64,000 bases of DNA from a bacterium. Its GTDB lineage: Bacteria; Armatimonadota; UBA5829. The stretch lies in assembly GCA_021371935.1 (NCBI GenBank), contig JAJFVF010000006.1, forward strand, positions 1 to 64,000. Direction: 5' to 3'. Both the position numbers and the translations under genes were made by a program. Each line of letters opens with the position of its first letter. Position 1 is the first letter of the stretch. Shown piece after piece: positions 45,388 through 54,736 of the stretch. A model generated the notes under the pieces. It saw only the letters and a program-made list of their open reading frames with translations, ran no database searches and was not told the DNA's origin.

Positions 45388-45930
45388 ATGAAAGAAGTCA
45401 AAAATCAAAGGGGTTTGGTCCATGTTTATACCGGCGAAGGCAAAGGCAAAACAACTGCAGCGCTTGGAATAGCCCTGCGAGCCGCTGGATGGGGACTAAA
45501 GGTTTGTATTATCCAGTTTATAAAGGGCTATTCTGATATTGGAGAGGCTGTGTTTGCACGACAGTTTCCAGACAAATTGACGCTGAAGCAGTTTGCTGCA
45601 GACAGCTCGCGCTGCATAGACAAGCAAAAGGTTTCGAAGCGAAAAAGAGAAACTGAAAATGCCATGGCATATGCAGAAGAGATTGTCTCAAATGATGCCT
45701 TTGATTTGGTAATTTTGGACGAAATCAACAATGCCGCACACTGCAATCTGATTGGAGTCTCGCGCATCCTCCGGCTTATTGCAAACAAGCCAGAGCATCT
45801 CGAACTCATACTCACCGGACGCAATGCTGCCCCCGAGGTAATCGAGGCCGCAGACTATGTCACTGAAATGAAACAGATCAAACACCCATTTGAGCGGGGT
45901 ATACAAGCTAGAAAAGGTATCGATTATTAG
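45388..45930 (+). CDS. cobO: Cob(I)alamin adenosyltransferase (CobA/BtuR type)
   Basis: This enzyme makes adenosylcobalamin from cob(I)alamin and ATP. The 180-residue product has the P-loop GEGKGKTT (about residues 17-24) and the family signatures IQFIKG and VILDEINNA, followed by a GRNAAPEVIEAADYVTEM segment. The ATG at 45388 has GGAGG at 45378-45382, so a longer frame from 45292 is not needed. It is convergent and overlaps the next gene by 4 bp at the stops. No other cobalamin biosynthesis gene is near; it could serve salvage for QueG. Confidence 0.92.
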   Translation: MKEVKNQRGLVHVYTGEGKGKTTAALGIALRAAGWGLKVCIIQFIKGYSDIGEAVFARQFPDKLTLKQFAADSSRCIDKQKVSKRKRETENAMAYAEEIVSNDAFDLVILDEINNAAHCNLIGVSRILRLIANKPEHLELILTGRNAAPEVIEAADYVTEMKQIKHPFERGIQARKGIDY

Positions 45931-46592
45931 TTATCTGTTTCTTCGGCATTCGAGGTTCCTGGAAGAACAGTCCCCATTTTGTTTACCACAGTCATCGCGC
46001 GGATCGTCCAAGCGGCCAGCTTAGATACATCCATGGAGCCGATTACTCTCACCGCATATAGCATGCGCTCATGCGAATCATATGCAAAACCGACATAACC
46101 GGCATTGCCTGCCTCCGCGTATAACCCAGCCGCACCAGGCAAAATGTCCAAACCGCTTGCGACCTTTGAATATGTCCCTACCTTGGCCAGCCCCTTTTCA
46201 AAATTATGTATCAAGTCAGAAAGCACGACATTCTTGTTGTATTTGGCAACGACAAGCCTGACACCTTTGATACTATCGATCACTTCACCAAGAGTCTTTA
46301 GTTGGAGATTGCTGATTAATGATATCTGCCCAGGTAGTTCAGCATTCTCTTGGTCGGATTCTTTCTGGACTTCATCCAAAGCTGCCGCTACTGCAGGGAT
46401 GGTCTGCTTTATAATGCCCAAAATGTTATCGTCACTTATGTTGACCTCGACTATAATGGTCCCGCCATAAGGAATGTTTATCGCCGGTGGTGGGATCAGA
46501 CCTGCAGCTTCGCCCGGAGGCGGCACTGCACCATAACAAATACTGCTCGCCAACAGGATCGCTGCAGCTATTATTATTGTCGACTTTTTCAT
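45927..46592 (-). CDS. Secreted protein of unknown function
   Basis: The 221-residue product has a clear signal peptide (MKKSTIIIAAAILLASSICYG, cut near YG-AV). A Pro/Gly-rich start (PPPGEAAGLIPPPAIN) follows, then a mixed alpha/beta region without motifs I recognise (ISDDNILGIIKQTIPAVAAA, SDLIHNFEKGLAKV, SKVASGLDILP, VGFAYDSHERMLYAV). It may be a periplasmic protein. It faces the cobO gene and shares a 4-bp overlap of stop codons with it. Confidence 0.65.
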   Translation of the reverse strand: MKKSTIIIAAAILLASSICYGAVPPPGEAAGLIPPPAINIPYGGTIIVEVNISDDNILGIIKQTIPAVAAALDEVQKESDQENAELPGQISLISNLQLKTLGEVIDSIKGVRLVVAKYNKNVVLSDLIHNFEKGLAKVGTYSKVASGLDILPGAAGLYAEAGNAGYVGFAYDSHERMLYAVRVIGSMDVSKLAAWTIRAMTVVNKMGTVLPGTSNAEETDN

Positions 46593-46660
46593 GACATCCT
46601 CCGACTAATGCAGAATATGAGATTGCTCCTGAATATCGACAGGCTGCGCACTCAACAAAT

Positions 46661-46694
46661 AAATAATCAATACTAAATACCCATTACTAAATAA
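46661..46694. repeat. AT-rich ATCAATACTAAATAC motif copy
   Basis: AATAATCAATACTAAATACCCATTACTAAAT is one of four related AT-rich stretches (others near 7294-7327, 18677-18694 and 36511-36541) placed at the ends of intergenic regions. It abuts the terminator at 46694. Confidence 0.55.
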
Positions 46695-46723
46695 AAGGCT
46701 CTCGGATTACTCCGAGAGCCTTT
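46694..46723 (-). terminator. Terminator of the SLH porin gene
   Basis: A 13-bp perfect stem (AAAGGCTCTCGGA / TCCGAGAGCCTTT) with a 4-nt loop; on the minus strand it is followed by TATTTAG after the CCTTTT. Confidence 0.85.
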
Positions 46724-46742
46724 GTTATCGCTTAGACTGAGC

Positions 46743-48668
46743 TTAGAAGCTCACGCCGAACTGGACTACGCCAAGTCCCGCCTGATAGTCTTTGCCGTAT
46801 ACGATGGCATTGTTGCCACCATTCCAGTTCATGAACTGGTAGCCGATCTTCAGTGCGGCATCAGGATTGACCTGATGAGCCCAACCTATGGTCAGGTAAG
46901 ACTGTATTGCATAGTCATAATTGGCATCGTCAGGATCGAACTTGACCCACTGATAACCGAGAGCAAGGGAGTTAGCCTTGGAGATACCCCACTGCACTCC
47001 ACCCTCTGCCTTGATGATCTGATCATCCTTGTTCAGGGTGACAGGATCAAATCCAGCAGTAGCTGTTGTAGTGACTGTGTCCTTAACGGTAAGGAACTCA
47101 CCGTTCAAGACAGCCTTCAAGTTGCTCATGATCGGATAAGTAAGGCCAACATACGGACCATTGATGTCTACAGGATTGGTCCAATTGCCGATCTTGTCCC
47201 ATGCGCCAGCGGCTGCAAAGTTGCGGCCGATGTCCTTGTAACCGGCATTGATGTCGAGCTTTCCGACCATTGTGCCGACCTTGGCATCCCATGCAACGTT
47301 TTCGTCATCGGTGTTTGCAGCACCAGAATTTCTGGCTGCTCTGGTGTCAGATCTTGTCCAGCTTCCAGCAAAGCTCCAAGCTTTGTAAGGAATGGCCAAA
47401 TCGCCACCGAAGACTCTGGCCTGATCGCGAGTAAGAGTCGCATCATTCGCCCATGCCTGATAGAATGTTCCACCAAGCTTGCCGCCCCACGGAATACCTA
47501 CTGTGAAGCGACCACCAGCGGTCTGAGTGATCAACGCATCGATACCACCAACAGCATTACCACCGTTGACGTTGAAGACGCCGATAGCATTGCTCGGCTG
47601 GCCGGTAAGGCCGTTCTTCATGTAATCGTTCTCGTTGTTCTTGGCTGCAAAGAGTGTTACGTCCACGCCGCCAAACACTGTCGCGAGGCTGATACCGTCC
47701 ATCGGATAGTAGCCGTCATCAGTCTTGAGGATGTTGGTGTAAGCATCAACATCGATCTTCTTCAAGGTATAAGGAGTGAAGGCGATCGGGAAACGACCAA
47801 CGCTCAATGTGCCCTTGCACAGAGCGGCATTGATGTATGCGTAATATGGGAAGAACGCATCCACAAAATCCTTGCCGTCCTGCTGATCGGTCTTTGTGGT
47901 CGGCCTGTCACCGTTTACATAATCGTCAACGTATCTGATATAGTTCAGATAGTTGCCGTAGTCGATCGTCGCATTCACTGTCGTGGAACAACTTACGCGG
48001 CCAACGATGTTGAGATCGAGATCATGAACTACGCCAATCGAATTGCCCAGGTTATCTGCCTGAGGAATTGTCCTGTTGTCCAAGTCAACAGCATTTGCAG
48101 CTGACTGGATATTATTCGCGCTGCGGTTCATATCTGTGAACGCTGCAACATTAAGATCGCCAGTAACCTTGACGCGATTGACTTCAGCTTCGAGAATGTC
48201 GACGCGGCAAGTCAAAGCAGCTACGTCTCTCTTCAGAGCGTCTACGTCAACACCCAGAGCAGCGAGTTCATCACGGAACTCATCAACGAGTTTGCGAACC
48301 TGGTCAAGATCGGACTTGCTGGCAAGGTTAGCCAAAGTGGGAACCGTGGGGATCTCACTCTTCTTGGCATAGCCTTCGAGAGCACTGTCCAACTCAGCCT
48401 GGGTCACACCAGCGCCGGAAGGAGTTACAGCGCCGCTGAGGTAATCAACCACTCTTGCAATCGCAACTGCGAACTCGTAGCGGGTGATTGTCCTCTTGCC
48501 GGCAAATGTTCCGTCCGGATAGCCAATAATGATCCCATCCTGCTGCAACTGGTTCACTGCGTCATATGCCCAGTGATCCGTCGGCACATCGGTGAACGGT
48601 CCCTGCGCAAAAACAGGAATCGAGCACACGCAAAGCAGTGCCACTAAAACGAATGTCATTTTCTTCAT
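46743..48668 (-). CDS. SLH-domain outer-membrane porin
   Basis: The 641-residue product has a signal peptide (MKKMTFVLVALLCVCSIPVF, cut near FA-QG). One SLH domain follows (FTDVPTDHWAYDAVNQL, IIGYPDGTFAGKRTITRYEFA, ~25-85), then a coiled-coil stalk (~95-150, LDQVRKLVDEFRDELAALG). The remaining ~480 residues are alternating strands of a porin-like barrel, ending in an aromatic residue (GVVQFGVSF). This layout is known from SLH-linked porins of cyanobacteria, Thermus and Armatimonadota, where SLH binds pyruvylated cell-wall polymers. The ATG at 48668 has AGGAGG at 48675-48680. It has a strong promoter at 48886-48914 and a ~200-nt leader, so high expression is likely. Confidence 0.92.
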   Translation of the reverse strand: MKKMTFVLVALLCVCSIPVFAQGPFTDVPTDHWAYDAVNQLQQDGIIIGYPDGTFAGKRTITRYEFAVAIARVVDYLSGAVTPSGAGVTQAELDSALEGYAKKSEIPTVPTLANLASKSDLDQVRKLVDEFRDELAALGVDVDALKRDVAALTCRVDILEAEVNRVKVTGDLNVAAFTDMNRSANNIQSAANAVDLDNRTIPQADNLGNSIGVVHDLDLNIVGRVSCSTTVNATIDYGNYLNYIRYVDDYVNGDRPTTKTDQQDGKDFVDAFFPYYAYINAALCKGTLSVGRFPIAFTPYTLKKIDVDAYTNILKTDDGYYPMDGISLATVFGGVDVTLFAAKNNENDYMKNGLTGQPSNAIGVFNVNGGNAVGGIDALITQTAGGRFTVGIPWGGKLGGTFYQAWANDATLTRDQARVFGGDLAIPYKAWSFAGSWTRSDTRAARNSGAANTDDENVAWDAKVGTMVGKLDINAGYKDIGRNFAAAGAWDKIGNWTNPVDINGPYVGLTYPIMSNLKAVLNGEFLTVKDTVTTTATAGFDPVTLNKDDQIIKAEGGVQWGISKANSLALGYQWVKFDPDDANYDYAIQSYLTIGWAHQVNPDAALKIGYQFMNWNGGNNAIVYGKDYQAGLGVVQFGVSF

Positions 48669-48885
48669 GATATTCCTCCTTGAATGTAAAACAACGGCAG
48701 GAGGATTTTCTTTCAAGAACTTAGGACTTGCCAGTATCCATGTTGCCTGACCAGTCCGTTGCCCTTTTTATCGAATCCATCTCTGCCTATACTATCACTT
48801 AGGGCACTCACAGGCGTCTCAAGGATCGTGCACCTCCTTTCTTGCCTGCGCCGTTATTAGTGTGATAGCCAGCCTGGTTCACGGA

Positions 48886-48914
48886 ATCTTAACACGAGTA
48901 AAACTCTGTGTCAA
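48886..48914 (-). promoter_or_regulatory. Strong promoter for the SLH porin
   Basis: Read on the minus strand, TTGACA (48909-48914) and TAAGAT (48886-48891) are separated by 17 bp. A second TTGACA lies about 20 bp upstream. A leader of about 210 nt precedes the porin ATG. Confidence 0.75.
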
Positions 48915-49134
48915 TACGCTAAGACGGCTGTCAAGCATTATTATTGCCGGGTATGGCTGTTTTTTTGAATTTTATTGGGCTGGAGAAGCAACACGTAGGT
49001 ATAGCCAGCGGAAACAATAACCTGTGCGTTCGGGGAGACGATTTGCATCAAAGTAGTAATTTGGAGAGCGTCACCTATAATAGTGTCGGATGCGATCGGA
49101 ATGACGGGATGCTATGGCCTATATAAAACAAAAT

Positions 49135-49161
49135 GGCCCGGCAAGTAATCCTTACCGGGCC
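49135..49161 (-). terminator. Terminator of the S55 protease gene
   Basis: The stem GGCCCGGTAAG / CTTGCCGGGCC with loop GATTA is followed on the minus strand by ATTTTGTTTT. Confidence 0.85.
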
Positions 49162-49196
49162 GTCTTGACCATTTGTCTATCCAGCTATTAGACCAT

Positions 49197-52100
49197 TTAC
49201 GAGATAGTCACGTCCACAGTCTGAGTGGAGGCATTGCCGGCGGAATCGATTGCCTGAATCTCGACCTTGTGACTGCCCACGGGCAGGCTGCCCGTGGTTG
49301 CTTTGAATACCTCATATGGAGAATCATACATTCCGTCGTCCGCAGCAGCAGCCATCCATGCGCCGCCGTCTACTCTGAACTGCACACCTGTGATCTCTAT
49401 CATCTTGCTGGCTGCCGAACCTGATATAACAGCCGGACCAGCGCCTTTTTGCGTGAACGCCCTCTGATAGAGCACCAGTCTCGGCGCTGTGTTGCATACA
49501 ACAAGCGGATCTGATATGGCCTCGTCCGTAAGTGGGTCACTTGCGTTGCTCGTTCGGTCGCTGGCAATCACTTTCAGGATGTAGCTGCCATCCTCGACTT
49601 TCTTGGTATCCCAAGCGTATGAACTCTTGCTCGATGCGATATCGGATGCCGAAGGCAAATGCGTCGGAGAGGTCACAGCATTCTCAGTACCGTTTAGAAC
49701 CTGCTTCTTCATATCCTCCGGCACATCCGGCGATTTGCTGAGTTCACTTTTTACCTTATCGACTATGGCTTTTGCCGACTGCTGGTTGTCATCGGTGCCG
49801 CCTCCCACTCCGCCAACCAGCGCAGTCCAGTCCTTGCCGCCGTCTTTGGAATAGTAGACATCATAGGTCAGGCTGTCTTTGTCAGGGTCCGAACCGACCC
49901 ATTTGATGGTCTGGCTGCCTGCCCATACACTGCCGACAGCAGGAGCCGTAAGTTTGACACTCGGCGCCTGGTTGGGCGTCAGATAGGATAGTGTGACGCT
50001 GGAGACTCTGGGAGATGCGTTCGGACCGGCAGTCTTGAGAGTCACCTTATATTGAATATAGCGGGAACTGCCGCCAGAAATCTGCTCGCCGGTACCGTTT
50101 GTATATACCGGCGACCAGTTTGTCCAGGTGTCATCCGGCGTCTCGACGTTGCCGGTTCGGGTCTGCAGCTCAACAGACGTGCCTGACGGTGTGTCGGCAG
50201 TCCACTTGATCCTGCCCCAGCGTGAGACCATCTTGGTGTCATGCACTGCAGATTCGAATGAACCCGAGATATCGCAGCATTTGCTCACATATATGGAACC
50301 GATATTTCCAGTTGAGGCATACAACGCACCAGTGGCGCTGTTGTATGCTGTGGCCAGAAACTGAACCTTGTCCTGTGAAGAATCGAGCTGGATCACATTC
50401 TCATCGGGCGTGATCTTGACCAGAGTGCCGTCCGATACGGCATAGATGTTGCCGCTTGGGTCCGCTGTCATCGAAAGGACACGGCTGGCCTTGGTGAACA
50501 CCTTCTTCGAGCGCAAGTCGGAGCTTATCTTATACACGATCCCCTTAGGCGAGGTCCCAGCGTATATATTGCCCTTGCCATCTGCTGCGACTGACGCAAT
50601 CGAATCCTCATCGGCATCGAAGATCGGCTCCGCGCTGCCCTTGGAATCTATCTTGTATACGACACCATTGGTGCCTGTTCCGGCAACCAGAAAACCCCGG
50701 CTGTCCCAGGTGAGGCTGAGAATTTGTTGCTCACTCAGAGTTGTGAATACCTTACCCGTTCCATCTGCGGATATACGGTATATTTTGCCTGCATCGCCGA
50801 CGCCGGCATAAATGTTACCCTTGCTGTCTGCTGCCAGCGCAAGCACATATTTGCCATCGACCTCGAAGAGGAGTTTGCCCTTGCCGTCCGGTGATATTTT
50901 GAATATCTTGCCGTTGGGAGAAGTGCCGGCATAAATATTGCCATCCGCATCCCGAATGATGGAATGGACCTCCAACTCGCCTGTCTCATAAAAGACCTTC
51001 ATGTCACCCGACTCAGTGATACGGTATATCATGCCGGAATTGCCGGTGCCCGCATATACACCGTCTTTGGTGGGTGCTATGCACCACACGAACTGCTCGG
51101 GGGTTTCCACCAGTTTCTTCAACGTTGGAACCAGTTCGAGTTTATTCTCGCTGGAAGCGGAGACACCGGAAAAAGTGCCCTTCGCGAAGTCTGACTGAGT
51201 GCTCTGCGTCCAATTCTTTGTCTGGCGGACTACGCTCTTTACATTTGTCTTTGCCGCAGTCGGCGCTGCAGCCGAAGGAGCGGGAGCCTCCACGTTGGGT
51301 TGAACATCGGCAGGCTGATCCGGCATTGGAAGCTCATTGGACGCATCATCCATCGCGTCATCGTCGGTATCATCATCCGCAGCGCTGTCGGAATCGTCGG
51401 CAGGAGCCTCAGTCACATCAACTGATGGACCGGAGCCCATTGTCGAATAATATTGGAAGTCGCCATCGTATGCAGGAGAAGTCGAATCGTCCGAGGGCAC
51501 TGAACCAGGTTCATCTTGAATGCCATCAGACGAGATGGCGGGAGCGCTCTTCGGTGTCTGCTTGCCCTCATTAAGGTTTTTCTTCTTGACGTTAAGAGTG
51601 AGGCGCGCCATGCCGGTGATTATCATATCCTCATCATATAGCTCTTTGACCTCTTCTCTCTCCAGCTTGAGACCGGAGTTGCGAGAGGACTTCATTACAT
51701 CTGCTATGTTGCTGGGAAGCCCGCTGAGCTTCTCGCCCGCTACATTCACTGCGGTGTTGCGCAGTAGTATCTGTACCACGACCTGGTTGTTCTTCTCACG
51801 CTCGAGATATTTATTGACGAGCTGTTTGACATTGTCCACGTTTGTCGTGGATGTGCCAGGCATAATCAGAGCGCCGCCGCTATCGTCATCGTCGGCCGAA
51901 ATGCTCGCCCCCAATTGAGCAATGGTGGGAGTCGCGCCTCCGCGAACCTGCAAAACCAGTTTGCCGTTGCCTGCAGTGGCTGGAATCTTGATCTTATAAG
52001 TCTTGGTCACGCGGTCCTTCTTATATGGCCGCAGCACGACACCCACATCTACGGTCTCGCCAGGCTCGTATTCGCTCTTTTTCACGAATATCCTGTCCAC

Positions 52101-53471
52101 CGTCGCGGTGTTGCGCTTGTCAATTATACGGACGCTGACATTAACTGATTTGATATCGATCGGGTAGAACTTGTTGCTGCCGAGAATCTGCAGAAGTGAG
52201 CCTATGTCATCGATTGCAGTCGAGTCTATTGCCATTGGATCAAAAAAGACATTGCTGCGCTTGATCGTGCCGACCTGGTCAGCATTGACCGTATAGTTCA
52301 GCTCCGCAGTAGCATTCCCAGGGGCTGGATGTATCTCATAAATCGCCTCGCCAACAATCATCGTGATCAGCCTGGAAGCGAGAAGCGGATGGTCTATTAC
52401 ATTTATATTATATGTACGGCTGCGCTTTGATGACTGATCGTTGATCGCAATTTTGATCGGGATGGTCTTGGGCATGTTGCCTATGGCGCCCGCAATCGAC
52501 CACGGCCTGTCCTGGAATATTCGCCCGACCATCTTTATCGGTGAGGCCATCTTGGTGGACACCTGGTAATTCGAGAGCACATCCTCGACATATGCCGTGG
52601 TCATCGGCGCATCGACTGCCCCAATGCCGAGCATCGGGTGACCGAACGCAACAATCTTGTTGCCCCGGCGATATGTCACCGTGCCTATGCCGGTCATGTC
52701 TATATCACCGCTTGCCAGTGACATCCCGACCGCAGCTCCTGGAACCAACTCTGCTTTGGCCTCCTCAGCTTTGCGCCCCCCGCTGCCCGGTCCTGCCATC
52801 GGCGATATGCCGAACGGCTGAAGTATCACTGAAAGTCTGGCCAAGCCGCGCGGAGAGAGACCGCTGACCATCATCGGGGTCATGAGCGGCTGCATGTGGA
52901 GGACCCCATTGTCTATTCCCTTTGCGCCGGTCCCGAATGGATCGATTGATATGCTTCTGACCGATTTGCCGTCGATCTGGACCGGCTCTGACAATGTGCC
53001 GGTGCTGTAGCCGCTGGCCTGCTTCGGAAGATTCTCGTCCCATGCCTCGACCATGTCTTCTATCGGCGTGATCATGCCGACGGGCTCCTTGCTGAAGCCC
53101 TGACCATATGATATTGCGCCGATCAGCTTACCATTTATATAGCAGGGACTGCCGCTCATGCCGGCTATGATCTCGGTCTGGCGGCTGGTGATGGGACCAC
53201 CGCCGACTCTGACCAGTATGAGGTCCTTGCCGGTGTTGGTCTTCTTCAAGACGCCAAGCACCTCAACATCGAACTTCTCGATCTTCGTGCCCTGAAAAAC
53301 AGTGAGTCCGTAGCCGCGCATACCCCGTTTTATCTGGGAGACAGGCATAAATGACTTTGCAAATTCAGCCTTGACACCGGGCGCAGGCGCGGCACATGCA
53401 ACAAATGCAAATGATGAGAGTAGAACACTCATCGCTAAGAGCAGCAGACTTAATCCACGATTTTTTATCAA
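49197..53471 (-). CDS. Secreted SpoIVB/S55-type protease with beta-propeller and Ig-like domains
   Basis: The 1424-residue product has a signal peptide (~1-30). An S55 (SpoIVB-like) peptidase region (~40-340) carries the catalytic-Ser motif IIAGMSGSPCYINGK, preceded by IKRGMRGYG. An intermediate region, then an acidic low-complexity linker (~640-720, DDSDSAADDDTDDDAMDD), follow. Residues ~760-1070 hold repeats of about 40-45 residues (GNIYAGTSPNGKIFKISPDGK, GNIYAGVGDAGKIYRISADG), typical of beta-propellers. Ig/fibronectin-like domains occupy the C-terminus (WVGSDPDKDSLTYDVYYSKDGG, GSHKVEIQAIDSAGN). The TTG start at 53471 has GGAGGA before it. SpoIVB normally signals sporulation; no sporulation genes are nearby, so this is likely a general envelope protease or adhesion protein. 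Confidence 0.85.
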   Translation of the reverse strand: MIKNRGLSLLLLAMSVLLSSFAFVACAAPAPGVKAEFAKSFMPVSQIKRGMRGYGLTVFQGTKIEKFDVEVLGVLKKTNTGKDLILVRVGGGPITSRQTEIIAGMSGSPCYINGKLIGAISYGQGFSKEPVGMITPIEDMVEAWDENLPKQASGYSTGTLSEPVQIDGKSVRSISIDPFGTGAKGIDNGVLHMQPLMTPMMVSGLSPRGLARLSVILQPFGISPMAGPGSGGRKAEEAKAELVPGAAVGMSLASGDIDMTGIGTVTYRRGNKIVAFGHPMLGIGAVDAPMTTAYVEDVLSNYQVSTKMASPIKMVGRIFQDRPWSIAGAIGNMPKTIPIKIAINDQSSKRSRTYNINVIDHPLLASRLITMIVGEAIYEIHPAPGNATAELNYTVNADQVGTIKRSNVFFDPMAIDSTAIDDIGSLLQILGSNKFYPIDIKSVNVSVRIIDKRNTATVDRIFVKKSEYEPGETVDVGVVLRPYKKDRVTKTYKIKIPATAGNGKLVLQVRGGATPTIAQLGASISADDDDSGGALIMPGTSTTNVDNVKQLVNKYLEREKNNQVVVQILLRNTAVNVAGEKLSGLPSNIADVMKSSRNSGLKLEREEVKELYDEDMIITGMARLTLNVKKKNLNEGKQTPKSAPAISSDGIQDEPGSVPSDDSTSPAYDGDFQYYSTMGSGPSVDVTEAPADDSDSAADDDTDDDAMDDASNELPMPDQPADVQPNVEAPAPSAAAPTAAKTNVKSVVRQTKNWTQSTQSDFAKGTFSGVSASSENKLELVPTLKKLVETPEQFVWCIAPTKDGVYAGTGNSGMIYRITESGDMKVFYETGELEVHSIIRDADGNIYAGTSPNGKIFKISPDGKGKLLFEVDGKYVLALAADSKGNIYAGVGDAGKIYRISADGTGKVFTTLSEQQILSLTWDSRGFLVAGTGTNGVVYKIDSKGSAEPIFDADEDSIASVAADGKGNIYAGTSPKGIVYKISSDLRSKKVFTKASRVLSMTADPSGNIYAVSDGTLVKITPDENVIQLDSSQDKVQFLATAYNSATGALYASTGNIGSIYVSKCCDISGSFESAVHDTKMVSRWGRIKWTADTPSGTSVELQTRTGNVETPDDTWTNWSPVYTNGTGEQISGGSSRYIQYKVTLKTAGPNASPRVSSVTLSYLTPNQAPSVKLTAPAVGSVWAGSQTIKWVGSDPDKDSLTYDVYYSKDGGKDWTALVGGVGGGTDDNQQSAKAIVDKVKSELSKSPDVPEDMKKQVLNGTENAVTSPTHLPSASDIASSKSSYAWDTKKVEDGSYILKVIASDRTSNASDPLTDEAISDPLVVCNTAPRLVLYQRAFTQKGAGPAVISGSAASKMIEITGVQFRVDGGAWMAAAADDGMYDSPYEVFKATTGSLPVGSHKVEIQAIDSAGNASTQTVDVTIS

Positions 53472-53634
53472 AGGGGAATCCTCCAGGTGTGCTGTTCAAA
53501 TGGTATCACATAAGGCAGATGTGGTCAAGATGTGTATGGCTGCCACAGAAATGTCACCAAACGCATCCCATCAGCAATACAGCAAACTGGTTTTTATACG
53601 CGAAAACTGCGTTAATTGTTTCACATTGTGCGCA

Positions 53635-54579
53635 TCAGTCGCTGGAAATTCTATGCGAACACTCTGTTGACTGGGCACAATCGGGACCGCACCTGCCGTC
53701 ACAGGGTTCAATGTGGATTGTGACAGCAGTGCCAATGAACCGTTCACGGATGCCTTGTGTGATCTCGTCGGCTATTTGATGAGACTGCTCAACCGACATA
53801 TTCGGGTCCACAAGCAGATGAAACTCGACAAACCTCTCGGAGCCTGCCTTGCGAGTGCGCAGATGGTGGAAACCTTTCACCGTATCAATCTGCGAGAGAT
53901 AATCCACAATCCATCGCTCCTCATCATCCGGCAGACTGACATCCAGCAGGTCGCGGCCGGACTTGACCGTGAGCTCATATGCCGCTCTGATTATCAGCAG
54001 CGCAACCGCCATGGCTGCAACTGGGTCTATCCAGTGGAAATGTTCACCGGGAAACACCGCCTCTGCAAGCCATATCAACCCCAGACCGGCCATTACTCCG
54101 GCTGAAGTATATACATCAGTGCGCAGATGCCAGGCGTCGGCCTTGAGAGCCACGGAATCAGTCTGGCGGCCGACTTTGAAGAGCATGTGAGATACAAACA
54201 TATTGGCCAGAGCGGAGATGAGCATTACTCCAACGCCCCAGCCTACGGATTCCAGTGGTTGGGGATGCAGCAGTTTGTGCACCGCCTCCCAAATAATCCA
54301 TCCCGCGGCTAGAAATATCAGCAGCGCTTCGATGGTACCGGATATATTCTCTATCTTGCCATGGCCAAATGGGTGCTCCTTGTCCGCCGGTTGCCCCGAA
54401 CTCTTAACAGCAAAAAATGCAATCAATGCCGCAAGTAAATCTACACCCGAATGGATCGCTTCGGATATCACCGACACAGATCCTATCAACAAACCTATGG
54501 CCAGCTTCATTATGACCAGGATCGTGTTTGAAACAACCGAAAGCAAGGCTACGCTGGATTTTCGTGACGCGTGGTCCAC
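53635..54579 (-). CDS. Cation diffusion facilitator (CDF) metal transporter
   Basis: The 314-residue product has six hydrophobic segments in its first ~200 residues. The CDF metal site residues are visible in HSGVDLLAALIAF and in WHLRTDVYTSAG (aspartates and histidines). A cytoplasmic C-terminal domain (~210-300) follows. A Cys/His-containing tail (EPCDGRCGPDCAQSTEC) is rare and may bind metal. The start is a GTG with GGAGGG before it. It is preceded by a promoter, a probable Ni/Co riboswitch and a terminator, which supports a role in exporting Co, Ni or a related metal. Confidence 0.9.
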   Translation of the reverse strand: MDHASRKSSVALLSVVSNTILVIMKLAIGLLIGSVSVISEAIHSGVDLLAALIAFFAVKSSGQPADKEHPFGHGKIENISGTIEALLIFLAAGWIIWEAVHKLLHPQPLESVGWGVGVMLISALANMFVSHMLFKVGRQTDSVALKADAWHLRTDVYTSAGVMAGLGLIWLAEAVFPGEHFHWIDPVAAMAVALLIIRAAYELTVKSGRDLLDVSLPDDEERWIVDYLSQIDTVKGFHHLRTRKAGSERFVEFHLLVDPNMSVEQSHQIADEITQGIRERFIGTAVTIHIEPCDGRCGPDCAQSTECSHRISSD

Positions 54580-54607
54580 TGATTATCCCTCCGTAATCGT
54601 GCAAAAA

Positions 54608-54701
54608 GCCCCGTGGAACCCAATTGAAGTCCCACAGGGCTATACCTGCTGCCTGATATTAAGGCCCAGCCGCACCCCCGACTTGGAGCCGCCTGTTCTT
54701 G
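54608..54701 (-). promoter_or_regulatory. Probable NiCo (czcD-type) riboswitch with terminator, upstream of CDF gene
   Basis: On the minus strand the leader holds, in order, blocks similar to the conserved NiCo/czcD riboswitch core: GAACAGGC (54691-54698), GCGGCTGGGC (54664-54673), GGCAGCAG (54646-54653) and TGGGAC (54629-54634). The last block falls inside a 12-bp terminator stem (54608-54640) followed by TTTTT, so metal binding could prevent termination. The gene behind it is a CDF exporter, the known target of this class. I matched from memory, so the class assignment is likely but not certain. Confidence 0.6.
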
Positions 54702-54707
54702 AATATC

Positions 54708-54736
54708 AGTATATTCTGCAACTCATTTTATGTCAA
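54708..54736 (-). promoter_or_regulatory. Promoter of the CDF/NiCo leader
   Basis: On the minus strand, TTGACA (54731-54736) and TATACT (54708-54713) are spaced by 17 bp. The predicted start site is near 54701, giving a leader of about 120 nt. Confidence 0.75.

Larger units (their letters stand above)
48669..49196. other. Porin leader and intergenic region
   Basis: This is the longest gene-poor stretch of the window. It contains the porin leader, its promoter at 48886-48914 and, at the right end, the S55 gene terminator at 49135-49161. A 60-codon open frame at 48944-49126 has no ribosome site and no recognisable content. I see no structured RNA beyond these. Confidence 0.6.

Noticed and set aside
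46722-48104. A 460-codon open frame on the plus strand, antisense to the SLH porin
   Set aside because: It has no ribosome site or family resemblance and lies wholly inside a strongly supported porin gene; long antisense frames are common in such genes.
48944-49126. Small 60-codon frame in the porin leader region
   Set aside because: No ribosome site, no conserved content, and no promoter on that strand.
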